From Reyranella aquatilis (GTDB taxonomy: Bacteria; Pseudomonadota; Alphaproteobacteria; Reyranellales; Reyranellaceae): 64,000 nucleotides of DNA. Below the pieces are notes generated by a model. The model saw only the letters and a list, made by a program, of their open reading frames with translations. It did no database searches and was not told where the DNA came from. Made by a program: the position numbers and the translations under genes. Below are positions 38,537 through 48,165 of the stretch, in pieces. The stretch is from contig NZ_JAJISD010000001.1 of NCBI RefSeq assembly GCF_020880995.1, positions 186,001 through 250,000 on the forward strand, written 5' to 3'. Every line of letters starts with the position of its first letter. The first letter of the stretch is position 1.

Positions 38537-41500
38537 ATGAAACGATCGATATGCGTGGTGTCCGCGATGGCCTCGATGTTTGCTCTGGTCTGTGGCGCGA
38601 ATGCTGGTGCACAGGCCATTCCAGATTATCTCGACCTGATCAACCATTGCCCAACGACCGGCTCGCTGCAGCCACTCAAGGCAGCAGGACCCGGCCACCA
38701 CATTCAGAAGATCGACTCTGCGCTTAGCGACACCCTAATGCTGGACGAGTACGTGATCTATATCGAGGTGCTCCCCAAGGATGCAGCCGGGAAGACTACA
38801 ACACCCCAACAACTTCTGTCGCAAATTCGGGGAAAGTTTGATGAGTTCGCGCAGTCGCCAGAAACTTCGGTCTCTGCGTATCCATCGAAAGAAGAGCAGC
38901 TCTGGAACTCGCGTTCGCCAATCGGCGCGCTGCTGAAATTCGCCGTATCGCAAAACCTAGTTGGAGCAAGCGTCAAAGTTGAGGAGTTCATTGTCGTTCT
39001 AACCGAGCTTCAGGCGCGCCGCTTTCGTCTGTCCACCGCGTATTCCCCGCAGCCGCTTGTAGGAGGTCACCCCGTGAGCGGCGTACGTGAGTTTGGCATC
39101 CGCCCTAAAGGGAGGGGCTGGGAACTCTACACGCGCGCGGCCGATCGACCGACCGGAATCATCGATACGGCGCTTCAGGCTATCGTCTTTAAGGGCGCTG
39201 ATAACACCTGGCGGGCCTTCCAGTCTCGTATTGCCAGCCATGTTCAGACCAACGGCGGGCAGGCAACCGTAGTTGAACCGCGCCGGCAGTCCTTCAGCTG
39301 GAAGCGCGACGTCTTGGACAAGAATCTTTTGCGAGGCGTCTGCGCCGAACTTCGTAGTGCTTCCGGCACCAGCCTCGGCAGGGAGGGTTTAGAAACAGCC
39401 CTCATGCTTGTTGCCGAACGCGATGCCAGCCGGGTTACGGCGGCCCTTGTGGAGGTCGGTGCCTCGATGCTGAAGACAGCCTCTTCTCCCGCCGAAAGAG
39501 AGCGCGTGCTGGCGGATATTCGCACCGCGCATGCCGAAGCGGAGACAGCCGCGACTCCGGCCAAACTACTGGAAGTGATCGAGGCAAAATCAGGCCAATT
39601 TTTAAGTCTCAGCTATCGAACGTCGCAATGGGATGCAACGGTCCAGAGGTTCGCTGCAACCCGCAAGCTGTCCAATGTGGAAGCGTCGGGGATCAGTGCA
39701 CGCGCGCTCATTGCCTCGCTCCGGGACGCAGCCCTATCACCTCGGGATTTAAACCAACTCCTGAATGCCGCGACCGGCACTGCCGGAACACCGACGGCCG
39801 AGACGATCGCGTCCTTTATTGCCGATGGTGGCACCAGAGACGCCGTTGTGAAGCTCTTAAAGATGGAGCATCCTGACCGCGCGACGCTTGCTTCGCTAGG
39901 GAGTGCGCTGGTTGGCGAAACTACGGCTCGTAATCGCAATCTGGTGGACTTGATTCGGGCGGGCAGGACGCCTGGCGCGTATTCGCCTCTGACCATCGAC
40001 TTTCGCGAACTACGATCCCGGCAGGCGACCGCTGATTCGATAGTGTCGCGGGCTCGAACTTTAGCTGCTATGGCGAGCCTCCTCGGTGAACCAGCTGGGC
40101 GGGACGCGGCAAAGGTCGCGACTGCTGTCGAAAGCGGCATGGCGATCTACAACGCAGCTTCCCTCTTCGCTGCCGGCTCGACGAGCGGCGGGGTGATAAC
40201 GGCGATGGCCATTATGGGCGCCGCTGGTGGCCTATCTTCAGGAGACAACGGATCCGCTGCGCTCATGCAGGCCATTGCGGAACTCACCAGTCTCGTCCGA
40301 CAGGAATTTAAGCGCCTCAACCAGAGGCTAGACAGGATCGACGACGCGCTAGAAAGAATTGAAAAGGAACTGGCCGATCAGCGGAGATTGAGCAGCGAAA
40401 CATTACGGATTGCAGAAGAGACTAACGCTAGGGTCCTGCAATTGAGCGCGCGCGTCGATCGTCTTGAAGCCAACGTGATCGCAACGATAAGTAAATTCGC
40501 AACAGCTGAGTGTCTCAACTTCGTTTCCCTGCCGAGAAAGCCGAGTCAAGATCAATTTGAGAACTGCGCTCGGCTGTTCCAGATGTATGCCACTCAGACG
40601 CTGGAGGCGGTTGCGGTAGAGGACGGTCCGCTTCTTGATCAGCGCCTCGGAGTGAGTTTTCCGTTCGGCACTTGGCAGAGCAGCGACGCACTATGGCAAG
40701 GCGCAGGACTGATTGCGTCAAAGGCCGCTCGCTTGCTGGATCTGCACTCGGCAGCAAAGTATGCAGAGCGTAGTCGGCGAAACGAACTCGCAGCTCAACA
40801 TCTCCTTGTCCAGGGCACGAATCTCCTCCTGCTGCTAGCGCAGCGCCACGGTAGCGAGTGGTTCATGCGTTACCACGATCAATACGTCACGAGCTTCGAT
40901 TTGAGAGACGACTTACTCACTCGCTTGGAAGCGGTCGAGAGCTTTCAGAAATCGCTTCTGCCCGAGCGAGGCAAGAGACTGGATACAACGCTGAAAGTAG
41001 TAGACGCCCTGCAAGCTGCCGGGGGTTATGAGCAACTCACAAGACTTATCAAGGCGCAATCAGAAGAAGCAGTACGAAGGTACCTCCTACCCGAACTGGT
41101 TGGCGCGCTTGAATGGAAGGAGGACGATAAGCATCGCTTGATCGTCAACGGCTGTGAGAATCGTGACTCAACCTATCCCATCCTGACTTTTGCGAACGTT
41201 CTGACGACCCGACTTCCGCTGGAAGTAGCAATTCTCGGTTTCGTGTCAAGAGATGAACTCCTGCAGCCGTACATCAAGGGCACCCAAACCGTACCGACAA
41301 CCATTCCGAAAGGAGGGTTGCGAATTTGCGCTAAGGATGTGGTTGAGAACACGTCTTTGGGCTGGACCCCACCTATCAGACATTTGGTGAGCGGCAAATT
41401 GCAAGTGCATCAGCATGGCGTCCAACTGCTGCAGTCGAATGGGAAAGGAGAAATTCCCTATGGCAGTTCGGATTATGTCTCGTTTGAATCACGGGGATCG

Positions 41501-42163
41501 AGTGTAGTTCATCACCGACTTGTCACCGGGATTCTCGAGGATTTCTTCAAGCGTGACAAAGCCGCTGACCGAGCATACCAAGCTGTTGTCGACGCTTTCG
41601 TTCAATCTCGCGATTTGGGCGTTAGGCTCGCCGTTGCACATGCTCATCGTACGCTCCTGAGCAACGATGATTTTGCCCGACGCCAACTACACACGGCATT
41701 CGACATGATCCACGCTCTGCATGGTTTTCTACGAGGCTATCTGCCCCTTGCCTATCCTGCACTCTATGCGGCGCACGACGAGCTACGCGGATTTCTGGAG
41801 TCTGGTCCTGACGTCCGACTGCTCGATGCCGCTAGCTACTCGGAAGCACTTCGGTGCGCCGACGCTGTCTACTTGGACGTCTTCCCGAAGGGTATCAGCG
41901 AAGACGATATGAAGAGAGCCGCCGAGAACATCTTTAGGCACAACGAATGTCGCATCTTCTCGAATTTTCTCCAGGATTTCAGTTTGGGAGATTTGGCCGC
42001 CTATCTGGCGCCATCGCTTGAGCGTTTCCGTGAAGTATTGCGGAATGCCGACCTCGACAGCGCTGGGGATACGACCATCTCGAATACCGCCTGGCCGGCC
42101 GCTCGGTTGCGCGCCTTGATTCGCAACGGCGGCGACCCTACCTTTTGGAAAGAAATGCAGTAA
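38537..42163 (+). CDS. Large secreted protein of unknown function (1208 residues)
   Basis: I do not recognise this protein. A signal peptide (residues 1-26, cleavage after AGAQA) sends it to the periplasm or beyond. Residues 27-500 look largely helical with no known motif. A Gly/Ala-rich hydrophobic stretch at about 532-570 (SGGVITAMAIMGAAGG) is followed directly by a heptad-patterned coiled coil at about 585-655 (FKRLNQRLDRIDDALERIE). The C-terminal 550 residues are mixed helical, with few cysteines. Codon use is more AT-rich than in the neighbours and the gene stands alone between long non-coding gaps, which suggests transfer. A helix-rich pore-forming or scaffold protein is conceivable, unproven. 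Confidence 0.85.
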   Translation: MKRSICVVSAMASMFALVCGANAGAQAIPDYLDLINHCPTTGSLQPLKAAGPGHHIQKIDSALSDTLMLDEYVIYIEVLPKDAAGKTTTPQQLLSQIRGKFDEFAQSPETSVSAYPSKEEQLWNSRSPIGALLKFAVSQNLVGASVKVEEFIVVLTELQARRFRLSTAYSPQPLVGGHPVSGVREFGIRPKGRGWELYTRAADRPTGIIDTALQAIVFKGADNTWRAFQSRIASHVQTNGGQATVVEPRRQSFSWKRDVLDKNLLRGVCAELRSASGTSLGREGLETALMLVAERDASRVTAALVEVGASMLKTASSPAERERVLADIRTAHAEAETAATPAKLLEVIEAKSGQFLSLSYRTSQWDATVQRFAATRKLSNVEASGISARALIASLRDAALSPRDLNQLLNAATGTAGTPTAETIASFIADGGTRDAVVKLLKMEHPDRATLASLGSALVGETTARNRNLVDLIRAGRTPGAYSPLTIDFRELRSRQATADSIVSRARTLAAMASLLGEPAGRDAAKVATAVESGMAIYNAASLFAAGSTSGGVITAMAIMGAAGGLSSGDNGSAALMQAIAELTSLVRQEFKRLNQRLDRIDDALERIEKELADQRRLSSETLRIAEETNARVLQLSARVDRLEANVIATISKFATAECLNFVSLPRKPSQDQFENCARLFQMYATQTLEAVAVEDGPLLDQRLGVSFPFGTWQSSDALWQGAGLIASKAARLLDLHSAAKYAERSRRNELAAQHLLVQGTNLLLLLAQRHGSEWFMRYHDQYVTSFDLRDDLLTRLEAVESFQKSLLPERGKRLDTTLKVVDALQAAGGYEQLTRLIKAQSEEAVRRYLLPELVGALEWKEDDKHRLIVNGCENRDSTYPILTFANVLTTRLPLEVAILGFVSRDELLQPYIKGTQTVPTTIPKGGLRICAKDVVENTSLGWTPPIRHLVSGKLQVHQHGVQLLQSNGKGEIPYGSSDYVSFESRGSSVVHHRLVTGILEDFFKRDKAADRAYQAVVDAFVQSRDLGVRLAVAHAHRTLLSNDDFARRQLHTAFDMIHALHGFLRGYLPLAYPALYAAHDELRGFLESGPDVRLLDAASYSEALRCADAVYLDVFPKGISEDDMKRAAENIFRHNECRIFSNFLQDFSLGDLAAYLAPSLERFREVLRNADLDSAGDTTISNTAWPAARLRALIRNGGDPTFWKEMQ

Positions 42164-43025
42164 GAGATCGGCCTTTCGTGTGTGGCTTGCCTTGGACTGG
42201 AAAAGTTATCACTGCAGGTGCAACCGTTTGAAGGGGACGGAAACGGTACGGCCTTGATCAGTGTCAACAAAGATGGAGGTGTACCTCCTCAAGACGACAC
42301 AGAAAGGTTTCGAATGGCCAAACCAGTGATACGACTGGAGCACTATCACGTACTCACGATGAGTATAACGAAGAAGGTATCCGCTCAGTTGCTTATGGCT
42401 TGTCGTCACCCCCGCGCGGCCGCGCTCCGTATTTCGAGGGAACACCGGGATGGTGCTCCTCTTGAACTGATTCATTCCAGTTGGTGGTCGCTGAAGTGAC
42501 GCTCGTACCGCGTACGCAATCAGGGTGCGCCGCAGCCACTAAGCGCGAGCAATTTGACCCGACCTAACGCCGTAATCGTTCCGAACGATCGCGTGAAGCT
42601 TGACTCTTCGTCGTGGAGAATACGACGACCATTTCGGAGATGCGTGCAAGTTCGCGTACTAAGATATCTAAATCTTTCACGTCCGATTTGGATGAGCGAC
42701 TACCCCGGTGATAGTCACCCAGCGACTCTCCGGATTGCAACAGAACGCCACTAGGAAATCTCCGGCCACGCCGCGTCAGCACACTGATTGTGAGGAAATA
42801 GATATCAAATGATGATTGCAGGCGCGATATTGCGCCCTTAGGAGCTGGGTGCGTGCGCAATGTTGATTCCCAACGGGAATCCCATCAAGCAGGCGTGAGC
42901 AAGGGTTCGGTATAGCGCTCAAGTCCGGTGGGGTTGTCGCTGTGGTCAATGAGAGTGCTGACGCTAGCATGTTGAAATTGGGTCTCGACGCTCTTTGGAA
43001 TGACGGCTCGGTGGGAGAAAGGTTA
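42164..43025. other. Long non-coding, lower-GC gap after the 1208-residue gene
   Basis: These 862 bases contain no gene I can support. Short open frames exist at 42182-42499 (+), 42209-42475 (-) and 42564-42860 (-), none with a recognisable domain, good ribosome-binding site or neighbour support. No tRNA, transposase remnant or clear terminal repeat was seen. The base composition matches the preceding gene rather than the genome, so it is probably the decayed end of an acquired segment. GAGAAAGG just before 43026 serves the next gene. Confidence 0.55.
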
Positions 43026-44048
43026 ATGGACTACCGCAACCTCGGCCGTGCCGGCCTGAAAGTCTCCGAGATCTGCCTGGGCACGATGACCTTCGGCAAT
43101 GGCGCCGACCAGGAAGGTGCGACGAAGATGGTGAACGCCGCGCTAGATGCGGGCGTGAACTTCTTCGACACGGCCAATTCCTATGTCGGCGGCACCTCGG
43201 AAACGATGCTGGGTGTCGCGTTGAAGGGTAAGCGCGAGGACGCCATCATCGCCTCCAAGTTCTTCAATCCGATGGGCGGGCGGCCCAACGATTCCGGTAT
43301 GTCGCGACTGCACATCAAGCAGCAGATCGAGGGCTCGCTGAAGCGGCTGCAGACCGATTACATCGACATTTACTACATCCATCACGTCGACCATCAGACG
43401 CCGCTCGAGGAGATGCTGCGGGCGCTCGACGATCTCGTTCGCGACGGCAAGATCCTCTACACGGCCTGCTCGAACTTCGAGGCGTGGCGCCTGATGGAGG
43501 CGCTGTGGATCAGCGACACCAGGGGCTGGGAGCGCTTCGCGGCCTACCAACCGCAGTACAGCCTCGTGGTCCGCGACATCGACGAAGAGATCGTGCCTGC
43601 GCTGCAGCTCAAGGGGCTGGGCTGTGTGGCCTGGTCGCCGCTCGGCAGCGGCTATCTCGCGGGCAAGTACACGCCGGGCAATCTCACGGTGCAGGGGAGC
43701 CGCTCGGCCGAGGGGTGGGGCTTCCAGAGCAAGTTCTTCGCGCGCAACCACGGCGAAATCTTGCAGACCCTGCTCGACACGGCGAAGGAGCTGGGCAAGC
43801 CCCCGGCCGAGGTCGCGCTGCGCTGGGTGATGGACCAGCCCTTCATGACCAGCGCCATCGTCGGTGCGCGCAATGCCGAGCAGCTCAGCGAGACGCTGAA
43901 GGCGGGTGGCTGGCGCCTGCCCACGGATGCACTCGCGAAGCTGAACGCCGTCTCCGCCCAAGCGCACAAATACCCGCGCGCCTTCGAGGATCCCATGCCC
44001 CAGCGCCGCGCGAGTGCGCTCAAGATGCCCGGGATGCCGAAGGCCTAG
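43026..44048 (+). CDS. Aldo/keto reductase
   Basis: A 340-residue NADPH-dependent oxidoreductase with the TIM-barrel tetrad Asp48 and Tyr53 (FFDTANSY), Lys78 (ASKFFN) and His119 or His120 (YYIHHVDH). The C-terminal cofactor segment SAIVGARNAEQLSETL is present. It resembles the YajO/Tas and perakine-reductase-like branch that reduces aldehydes and ketones. ATG 43026 (MDYRNLGRAGLKVSE) is the conserved family start, after GAGAAAGG. Its composition returns to the genome's high GC. Its stop overlaps that of the convergent secreted protein gene. Confidence 0.93.
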   Translation: MDYRNLGRAGLKVSEICLGTMTFGNGADQEGATKMVNAALDAGVNFFDTANSYVGGTSETMLGVALKGKREDAIIASKFFNPMGGRPNDSGMSRLHIKQQIEGSLKRLQTDYIDIYYIHHVDHQTPLEEMLRALDDLVRDGKILYTACSNFEAWRLMEALWISDTRGWERFAAYQPQYSLVVRDIDEEIVPALQLKGLGCVAWSPLGSGYLAGKYTPGNLTVQGSRSAEGWGFQSKFFARNHGEILQTLLDTAKELGKPPAEVALRWVMDQPFMTSAIVGARNAEQLSETLKAGGWRLPTDALAKLNAVSAQAHKYPRAFEDPMPQRRASALKMPGMPKA

Positions 44049-45343
44049 TTCGCCCGGACCATCCGGTTGCCGGACAGGCGGCAGCGGCCCTGCTTGTCGG
44101 CATCCTGCCGATCCTGCAGGTCCAGGATCTGCGGAACGTAGAGCGGCCGGTTGTTGACGATGCCCGTGGTCGAGACCATCCGGGCCTGACGGCCGGCCTC
44201 GGCCTGCGAGTAGACGATGGCGACGCCGCCCAGAAGCGCGAAATCGTCGGGCCACTTCGCTTCCAGCAGGGTGACAGGCCGGCCCGCTTCGTCCTTGGCC
44301 TGCCAGCGCCGGACCTTGGGAAGCACGCCCGCCCGGCCGACGCCGCGATAGACCTTGCCCTCGAGGTCGATGCCGACCTGCAGCAGTTCGGTGAGCGGCA
44401 GGTGCGTGTAGGTGTATTGCTCAGCGTTGTGCCCGACCCAGATCTCGACATGGGGGAGATTCACCCAGGAACCGCCCGCGAGGGCCGGCTGGTCGGCCGC
44501 GAGAGGATCGTGGACCTGGATCAGCAACGTGTTCAGACCGGAGGGGAGTACCTTGATCTCAGCCGATTGCGCGCGGGACGCGGCGGTGCCGAACACGACG
44601 AATCCGTCGTCACCGGCCGTCGTCATGCTCGGGACGCAGTCTCCGATCGTGCCGCCCATCGGGACGTCCGGCTTTTCGCCGCGGGTCGGGCTCACCAGGG
44701 TATAGGCGCCGTAGACTCCCTTGGCAGGCTCGGCCGAGAAGCTCTTGCCGGGGCCGCTGGGCCACTCCGGGCATCCCACGTCCAGATCCTTGAGGCGGCT
44801 GTCCTTGGCGACCGATCTGGCCAAGAGCGTGTTGAAGTCGATGTAGGTCCTGACCCCGGTCTGCTCGGCCGCATCGTGATAGGAGCAGGAGAGTTCAGCC
44901 AAAGCCTTCAGCGGGACCAGCGAGGAGATCACGGTCGCGGTCCAGCGCCAGGCGGACCCGCCGGCCTGCCAGTGGGTGAAGCGGTTGGGACGGACCTGCA
45001 CTTCGTCCTCGCCAACACCGGCCGAGCCGTAGCCGTCGTTGCAGAGCTGCAGGATCTGCTTCGGGGGGGCCGCACCGTCGAGCAGCCAGTATTCGACACC
45101 GCCATCGCGCTCATTGCCGGCGATGCAGCCTTGTTCCTGGTCCTTCGGCTTGTCGGCAAGGCCCAGCCGGACTTCGGCGACCGAAAGCGGCGTCCCGTTC
45201 GGCGATTTACCGGCATCGAAGGTCTTGGCGATCTTGCAACTGGCACGCTTGCCACACATCGCGGCGGTCTGGGCGGGATCGGGGGCGGCCGACGCGATCG
45301 CGGGAAGGGCAACAAGAAGCAACGAAACGAAGGGAAGGCGCAT
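44045..45343 (-). CDS. Secreted hypothetical protein
   Basis: A 432-residue protein with a clear signal peptide (MRLPFVSLLLVALPAIASAA). The mature part contains several cysteines (for example SCKIAK, GCIAG, LCNDGYG, GCPEW, GDCVP) that could form disulfides, and a C-terminal half rich in beta-strand patterns (VEIWVGHNAEQYTYTHLPL). I do not recognise the family. It starts four bases after the TauD-type gene stop, so it is the last gene of a six-gene minus-strand operon. Confidence 0.78.
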   Translation of the reverse strand: MRLPFVSLLLVALPAIASAAPDPAQTAAMCGKRASCKIAKTFDAGKSPNGTPLSVAEVRLGLADKPKDQEQGCIAGNERDGGVEYWLLDGAAPPKQILQLCNDGYGSAGVGEDEVQVRPNRFTHWQAGGSAWRWTATVISSLVPLKALAELSCSYHDAAEQTGVRTYIDFNTLLARSVAKDSRLKDLDVGCPEWPSGPGKSFSAEPAKGVYGAYTLVSPTRGEKPDVPMGGTIGDCVPSMTTAGDDGFVVFGTAASRAQSAEIKVLPSGLNTLLIQVHDPLAADQPALAGGSWVNLPHVEIWVGHNAEQYTYTHLPLTELLQVGIDLEGKVYRGVGRAGVLPKVRRWQAKDEAGRPVTLLEAKWPDDFALLGGVAIVYSQAEAGRQARMVSTTGIVNNRPLYVPQILDLQDRQDADKQGRCRLSGNRMVRAN

Positions 45344-45346
45344 GGT

Positions 45347-46225
45347 TCAACCTGCGAGGACGGGTTCACCGACGATCTGCGTCCGATGCATCAGCCGACG
45401 CAGCTTCTCGTCGAACGCGTCCCGGCGGTGCATGACGCAGCGATTGTCCCACATGACCAGGTCGCCGGCGCGCCACTTCTGGTACCAGGCAAAGCGCTCC
45501 TGCGTGGCGTGCGCCCAGATCGCATCGAGAAGGGCTTCGCTCTCTTCGACGGGAAGGCCGTGGATATAGGCGCCGGGGCGACGGCCGAGGAACAGCGCCT
45601 TGCGCCCGGTGACGGGATGCAGGCGCACGAGAGGGTGCACGGCACCAGGGGTCTGCCGCACGTCGAGGGTGCGCTGGAAACCCTTGCGGAGTTCTCCGGC
45701 TGAATTCCGGCTGGAATCGTGAATGCAGGTCTTGCCCTCGATCGCGCGCTTGAGCTCGGGCGACAGGGTCTCGTAGGCGGCATACATGTTGAGGAAGCCG
45801 GTGTTGCCGCCGTCGGCCGGCACCTCGAGCGCATAGAGCAGCGAGGCGCGCGGCGGTAGCGGGTTGTAGGACATGTCGGTGTGCCAGACGAGTTCGTAGG
45901 AGCCGAGCCCGCCCATCTCCTTGCCGTCCTTCTTGGCATTGGCGATCACCGCGACCCAATCCACCGCCTCGGGTACGACGCCCGAATTGGCGCGGTCGAG
46001 ATTGGCCGAGGCGATCGGCACGCGGTCGAGTTCGCCGAAGCGGGCACTGAACTTCATCAGCGTCGGGTCGTCCAGCCTCTGGCCCGAGAAGCGCAGCACC
46101 AGATGCTCTCCCCAGGCCTCGACGATGCGCTGGAAGACGGCGTCGTCGATCGGCCGTGAGAGATCGACACCATGCACGTCGGCGCCCAGCGCGGCGCCGG
46201 TGGGCTGGATCCAGAGTTCGCTCAT
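45347..46225 (-). CDS. TauD/TfdA-family Fe(II)/2-oxoglutarate dioxygenase
   Basis: A 292-residue non-haem iron enzyme. The facial triad is His115-x-Asp117 in VWHTDMSY and a distal histidine in CVMHRRDAF; the arginine in MHRTQIVGE binds 2-oxoglutarate. Relatives hydroxylate taurine, aryloxyalkanoates or other small acids, releasing succinate and CO2. The substrate is not deducible. ATG 46225 was chosen because MSELWIQPTG is the conserved N-terminus; the frame extends 23 codons upstream. It lies 13 bases after the ATP-grasp ligase gene in the same operon. Confidence 0.92.
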   Translation of the reverse strand: MSELWIQPTGAALGADVHGVDLSRPIDDAVFQRIVEAWGEHLVLRFSGQRLDDPTLMKFSARFGELDRVPIASANLDRANSGVVPEAVDWVAVIANAKKDGKEMGGLGSYELVWHTDMSYNPLPPRASLLYALEVPADGGNTGFLNMYAAYETLSPELKRAIEGKTCIHDSSRNSAGELRKGFQRTLDVRQTPGAVHPLVRLHPVTGRKALFLGRRPGAYIHGLPVEESEALLDAIWAHATQERFAWYQKWRAGDLVMWDNRCVMHRRDAFDEKLRRLMHRTQIVGEPVLAG

Positions 46226-46238
46226 CGGGACTCTCCTT

Positions 46239-47369
46239 CTACTCGAAATAGTGGGGAACGAAGCGGCTGGTATTGTGGGTGATGCGCCGTTCATCCTCGC
46301 GCATGCCGATGCCCGCCGACTTGCCGCCGATCACCCAGGATCCTACTAGCGCGTGATTGCCGTCGAATACCGGCAGGGGCTCGTAAGCCTGCCAGACATA
46401 GCCCTCGGCGCCGTACGCGCCGGGCGCGGTATCGAACACACCCGGGCCGACGACGGTCACGTTATGGCCTTCGCGGCCGAATACAGGCTTCTTGACGAAA
46501 GCGCGGCCGAGGTCGGGATGTTCGCTGTCGAAGCTCGGCAGCAGATGGGGGTGACCGGGAAAGCCTTCCCACAGCAGGGGCAGGATCATCTTGTTGGACA
46601 GGATCAGCTTCCAGACCGGCTCGATGAAGGCGGTACCGTCCTTGGGCACGAAGGCCCCGAATGCCTCGCGCATCATCCATTCCCACGGGTAGAGCTTGGA
46701 TAGGACCTGGATCGGTACCTCGTCCGGATCGGTGAAGCGCTGCCCGTTCCAGCCGATCTCGGCCACCGTCAGCGTCTTGGTTTTCAGGCCCGCCTGGATC
46801 GCCGTATCGCGAAGATACTCCGAGGTGGCGAGATCCTCCGGGTGGTTTTCGAAGCGTGCGAAATGCACGACCGATTGCGGCGAGAGGCGGGAGCCGACCT
46901 CCTTCCATGCATCGATCAGCTTTTCGTGGATCGAATTGAACTGGTCGGCGGCCGGCTTCACATCCTTCAGCCAGTACCATTGCACGACCGCAGCCTCGTA
47001 GAGGGATGTCGGCGTATCGGCGTTGTATTCGAGCATCTTCGGCGGATTGCGGCCGTCATAGACCAGGTCGAAGCGGCCGCTGATGGTCGGATCGGAACGC
47101 CGCCAGACCTCGGTGATGTAGTCGCCCCACGACGGCGGGATCTTCATCCACTCCCAGAGCCTGTTGGCCACGACATGCTCCACAGCCTGGAGGCAGAGAG
47201 CATGGAGTTGCTCGGTCGCGGCTTCCAGTTCGTCGATCTGGCCGGCGGTGAAGGCGTAGCAGGCCTGCTCGGTCCAGTAGGCCTTGCCGTCGAGCGTGTA
47301 GAAATCGAAGCCGAGCGCCTCGACCTTGCTCTGCCATCCCGGACGCGGCGTGATCGTCTCGCGGCGCAT
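46239..47369 (-). CDS. Glutathionylspermidine synthase-like ATP-grasp ligase (YgiC/YjfC type)
   Basis: A 376-residue protein corresponding to the C-terminal synthetase domain of Gsp without the amidase domain. Recognised from RFDLVYDGRNPPKMLEYNADTPTSLYEAA, PLLWEGFPGHPHLLPSF, FVKKPVFGREGHNV and the C-terminal GIGMREDE and ITHNTSRFVPHY. It would ligate an amine to a carboxylate using ATP; E. coli YgiC and YjfC relatives do not make glutathionylspermidine, and their product is unclear. Its start overlaps the DUF1190-like gene stop (TGATG). Confidence 0.92.
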   Translation of the reverse strand: MRRETITPRPGWQSKVEALGFDFYTLDGKAYWTEQACYAFTAGQIDELEAATEQLHALCLQAVEHVVANRLWEWMKIPPSWGDYITEVWRRSDPTISGRFDLVYDGRNPPKMLEYNADTPTSLYEAAVVQWYWLKDVKPAADQFNSIHEKLIDAWKEVGSRLSPQSVVHFARFENHPEDLATSEYLRDTAIQAGLKTKTLTVAEIGWNGQRFTDPDEVPIQVLSKLYPWEWMMREAFGAFVPKDGTAFIEPVWKLILSNKMILPLLWEGFPGHPHLLPSFDSEHPDLGRAFVKKPVFGREGHNVTVVGPGVFDTAPGAYGAEGYVWQAYEPLPVFDGNHALVGSWVIGGKSAGIGMREDERRITHNTSRFVPHYFE

Positions 47370-47740
47370 CAGCTGGATCCGGTCGAGCCCGAGCTACCGA
47401 AGCCGCCGCGCTGGCTGCCCGTCGCAGCCGGCGTATTGGCCGTGCCCGTGGAGCTGCTGCCGCTCCGGATGCCACTGCCGCCGGAGCCGCTTCCCGATCC
47501 CGTGGCCTGCTGCTGGCAATTCGGCGCCCCCGGAGGGCACGTCGTCGTCACCTGCTGACGATTGAAGGGATTTCCAAGGAACCACAGGAACGGCAGGGCG
47601 CCGACGCCGCCGGTGGCCGACGCACAGGAATAGAGGACGGCCGCCGCACCGGCACCCATGAGGGCGAGTTTCACCGTGCGCGACATGCGCGACGGACCGC
47701 GTTCGGGCGGGCGGTGCGGGGAAGGATCGGGCAGGGACAT
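47369..47740 (-). CDS. Small DUF1190/YgiB-like putative lipoprotein
   Basis: A 123-residue protein. A hydrophobic stretch near residues 22-36 ends in VLYSC, an imperfect lipobox, and the tail is Gly/Ser-rich with SQRGGFGSSG, like the C-terminal RGGFG of E. coli YgiB (DUF1190). The neighbours support this: it lies between a DUF350 gene and a YgiC/YjfC-type ligase, the same trio as E. coli yjfL-yjfM-yjfC. It is about half the length of YgiB. The family assignment is by context and short motif only. Confidence 0.6.
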   Translation of the reverse strand: MSLPDPSPHRPPERGPSRMSRTVKLALMGAGAAAVLYSCASATGGVGALPFLWFLGNPFNRQQVTTTCPPGAPNCQQQATGSGSGSGGSGIRSGSSSTGTANTPAATGSQRGGFGSSGSTGSS

Positions 47741-47742
47741 AG

Positions 47743-48153
47743 TCAATAGGTCAGGCAGGCGGCGTTGATCAGGCCAAAGCAGGCCGCGAAGCCACCCGCC
47801 GTGACGCCTGAAGCCATCCGGTCCGCCTCGATCGACTGCATCAGGTTCGGCAGCAGGAAACGCAGGCCGACATGGACCAGCGCCTGGACGACCAGAGCGA
47901 CACCGGCCCACAGGACGAGATCGGTGAGGCTGGCCGAATGCGCGATGGTATTGGCCAGCGGCAGGCAGAAGCCGAGCAGGGCACCGACGAGCGCGACCGC
48001 CGCGGCGGTGTTGCCTTGGCGGATCAGCGCGAATTCCCGCCAGGGGGTCAGAAGAGTGTAAACCCAGATGAAAACGAAGAGCAGCGCGAAGCTCACCACG
48101 ATGTAGCGGGCGAAATTCGGAATGGCGGCGAGCAGCCATTGCAGCTCGGGCAT
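47743..48153 (-). CDS. DUF350 membrane protein (YjfL-like)
   Basis: A 136-residue protein with four hydrophobic helices. The motif GNTAAAVALVGALLGFCLPLANTIAHS in the second helix pair is typical of DUF350 (given here in part as GFCLPLANTIAHS). Function is unknown in all organisms known to me. It starts 12 bases after the SDR stop and ends two bases before the DUF1190-like gene, inside the operon. Confidence 0.9.
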   Translation of the reverse strand: MPELQWLLAAIPNFARYIVVSFALLFVFIWVYTLLTPWREFALIRQGNTAAAVALVGALLGFCLPLANTIAHSASLTDLVLWAGVALVVQALVHVGLRFLLPNLMQSIEADRMASGVTAGGFAACFGLINAACLTY

Positions 48154-48165
48154 CGATTGCCTCCA

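Noticed and set aside
42182-42860. Three short open frames (42182-42499 plus, 42209-42475 minus, 42564-42860 minus)
   Set aside because: No ribosome-binding site, domain or neighbour support; they overlap each other and lie in low-GC non-coding DNA.
38000-43025. Insertion sequence or prophage at the low-GC islet
   Set aside because: No transposase, integrase, terminal inverted repeats or phage gene could be seen; only composition suggests transfer.
43484-45703. Open frame of 739 codons on the plus strand
   Set aside because: Overlaps the aldo/keto reductase in another frame and is antisense to the secreted protein and TauD genes, both with clear motifs or signal peptide.
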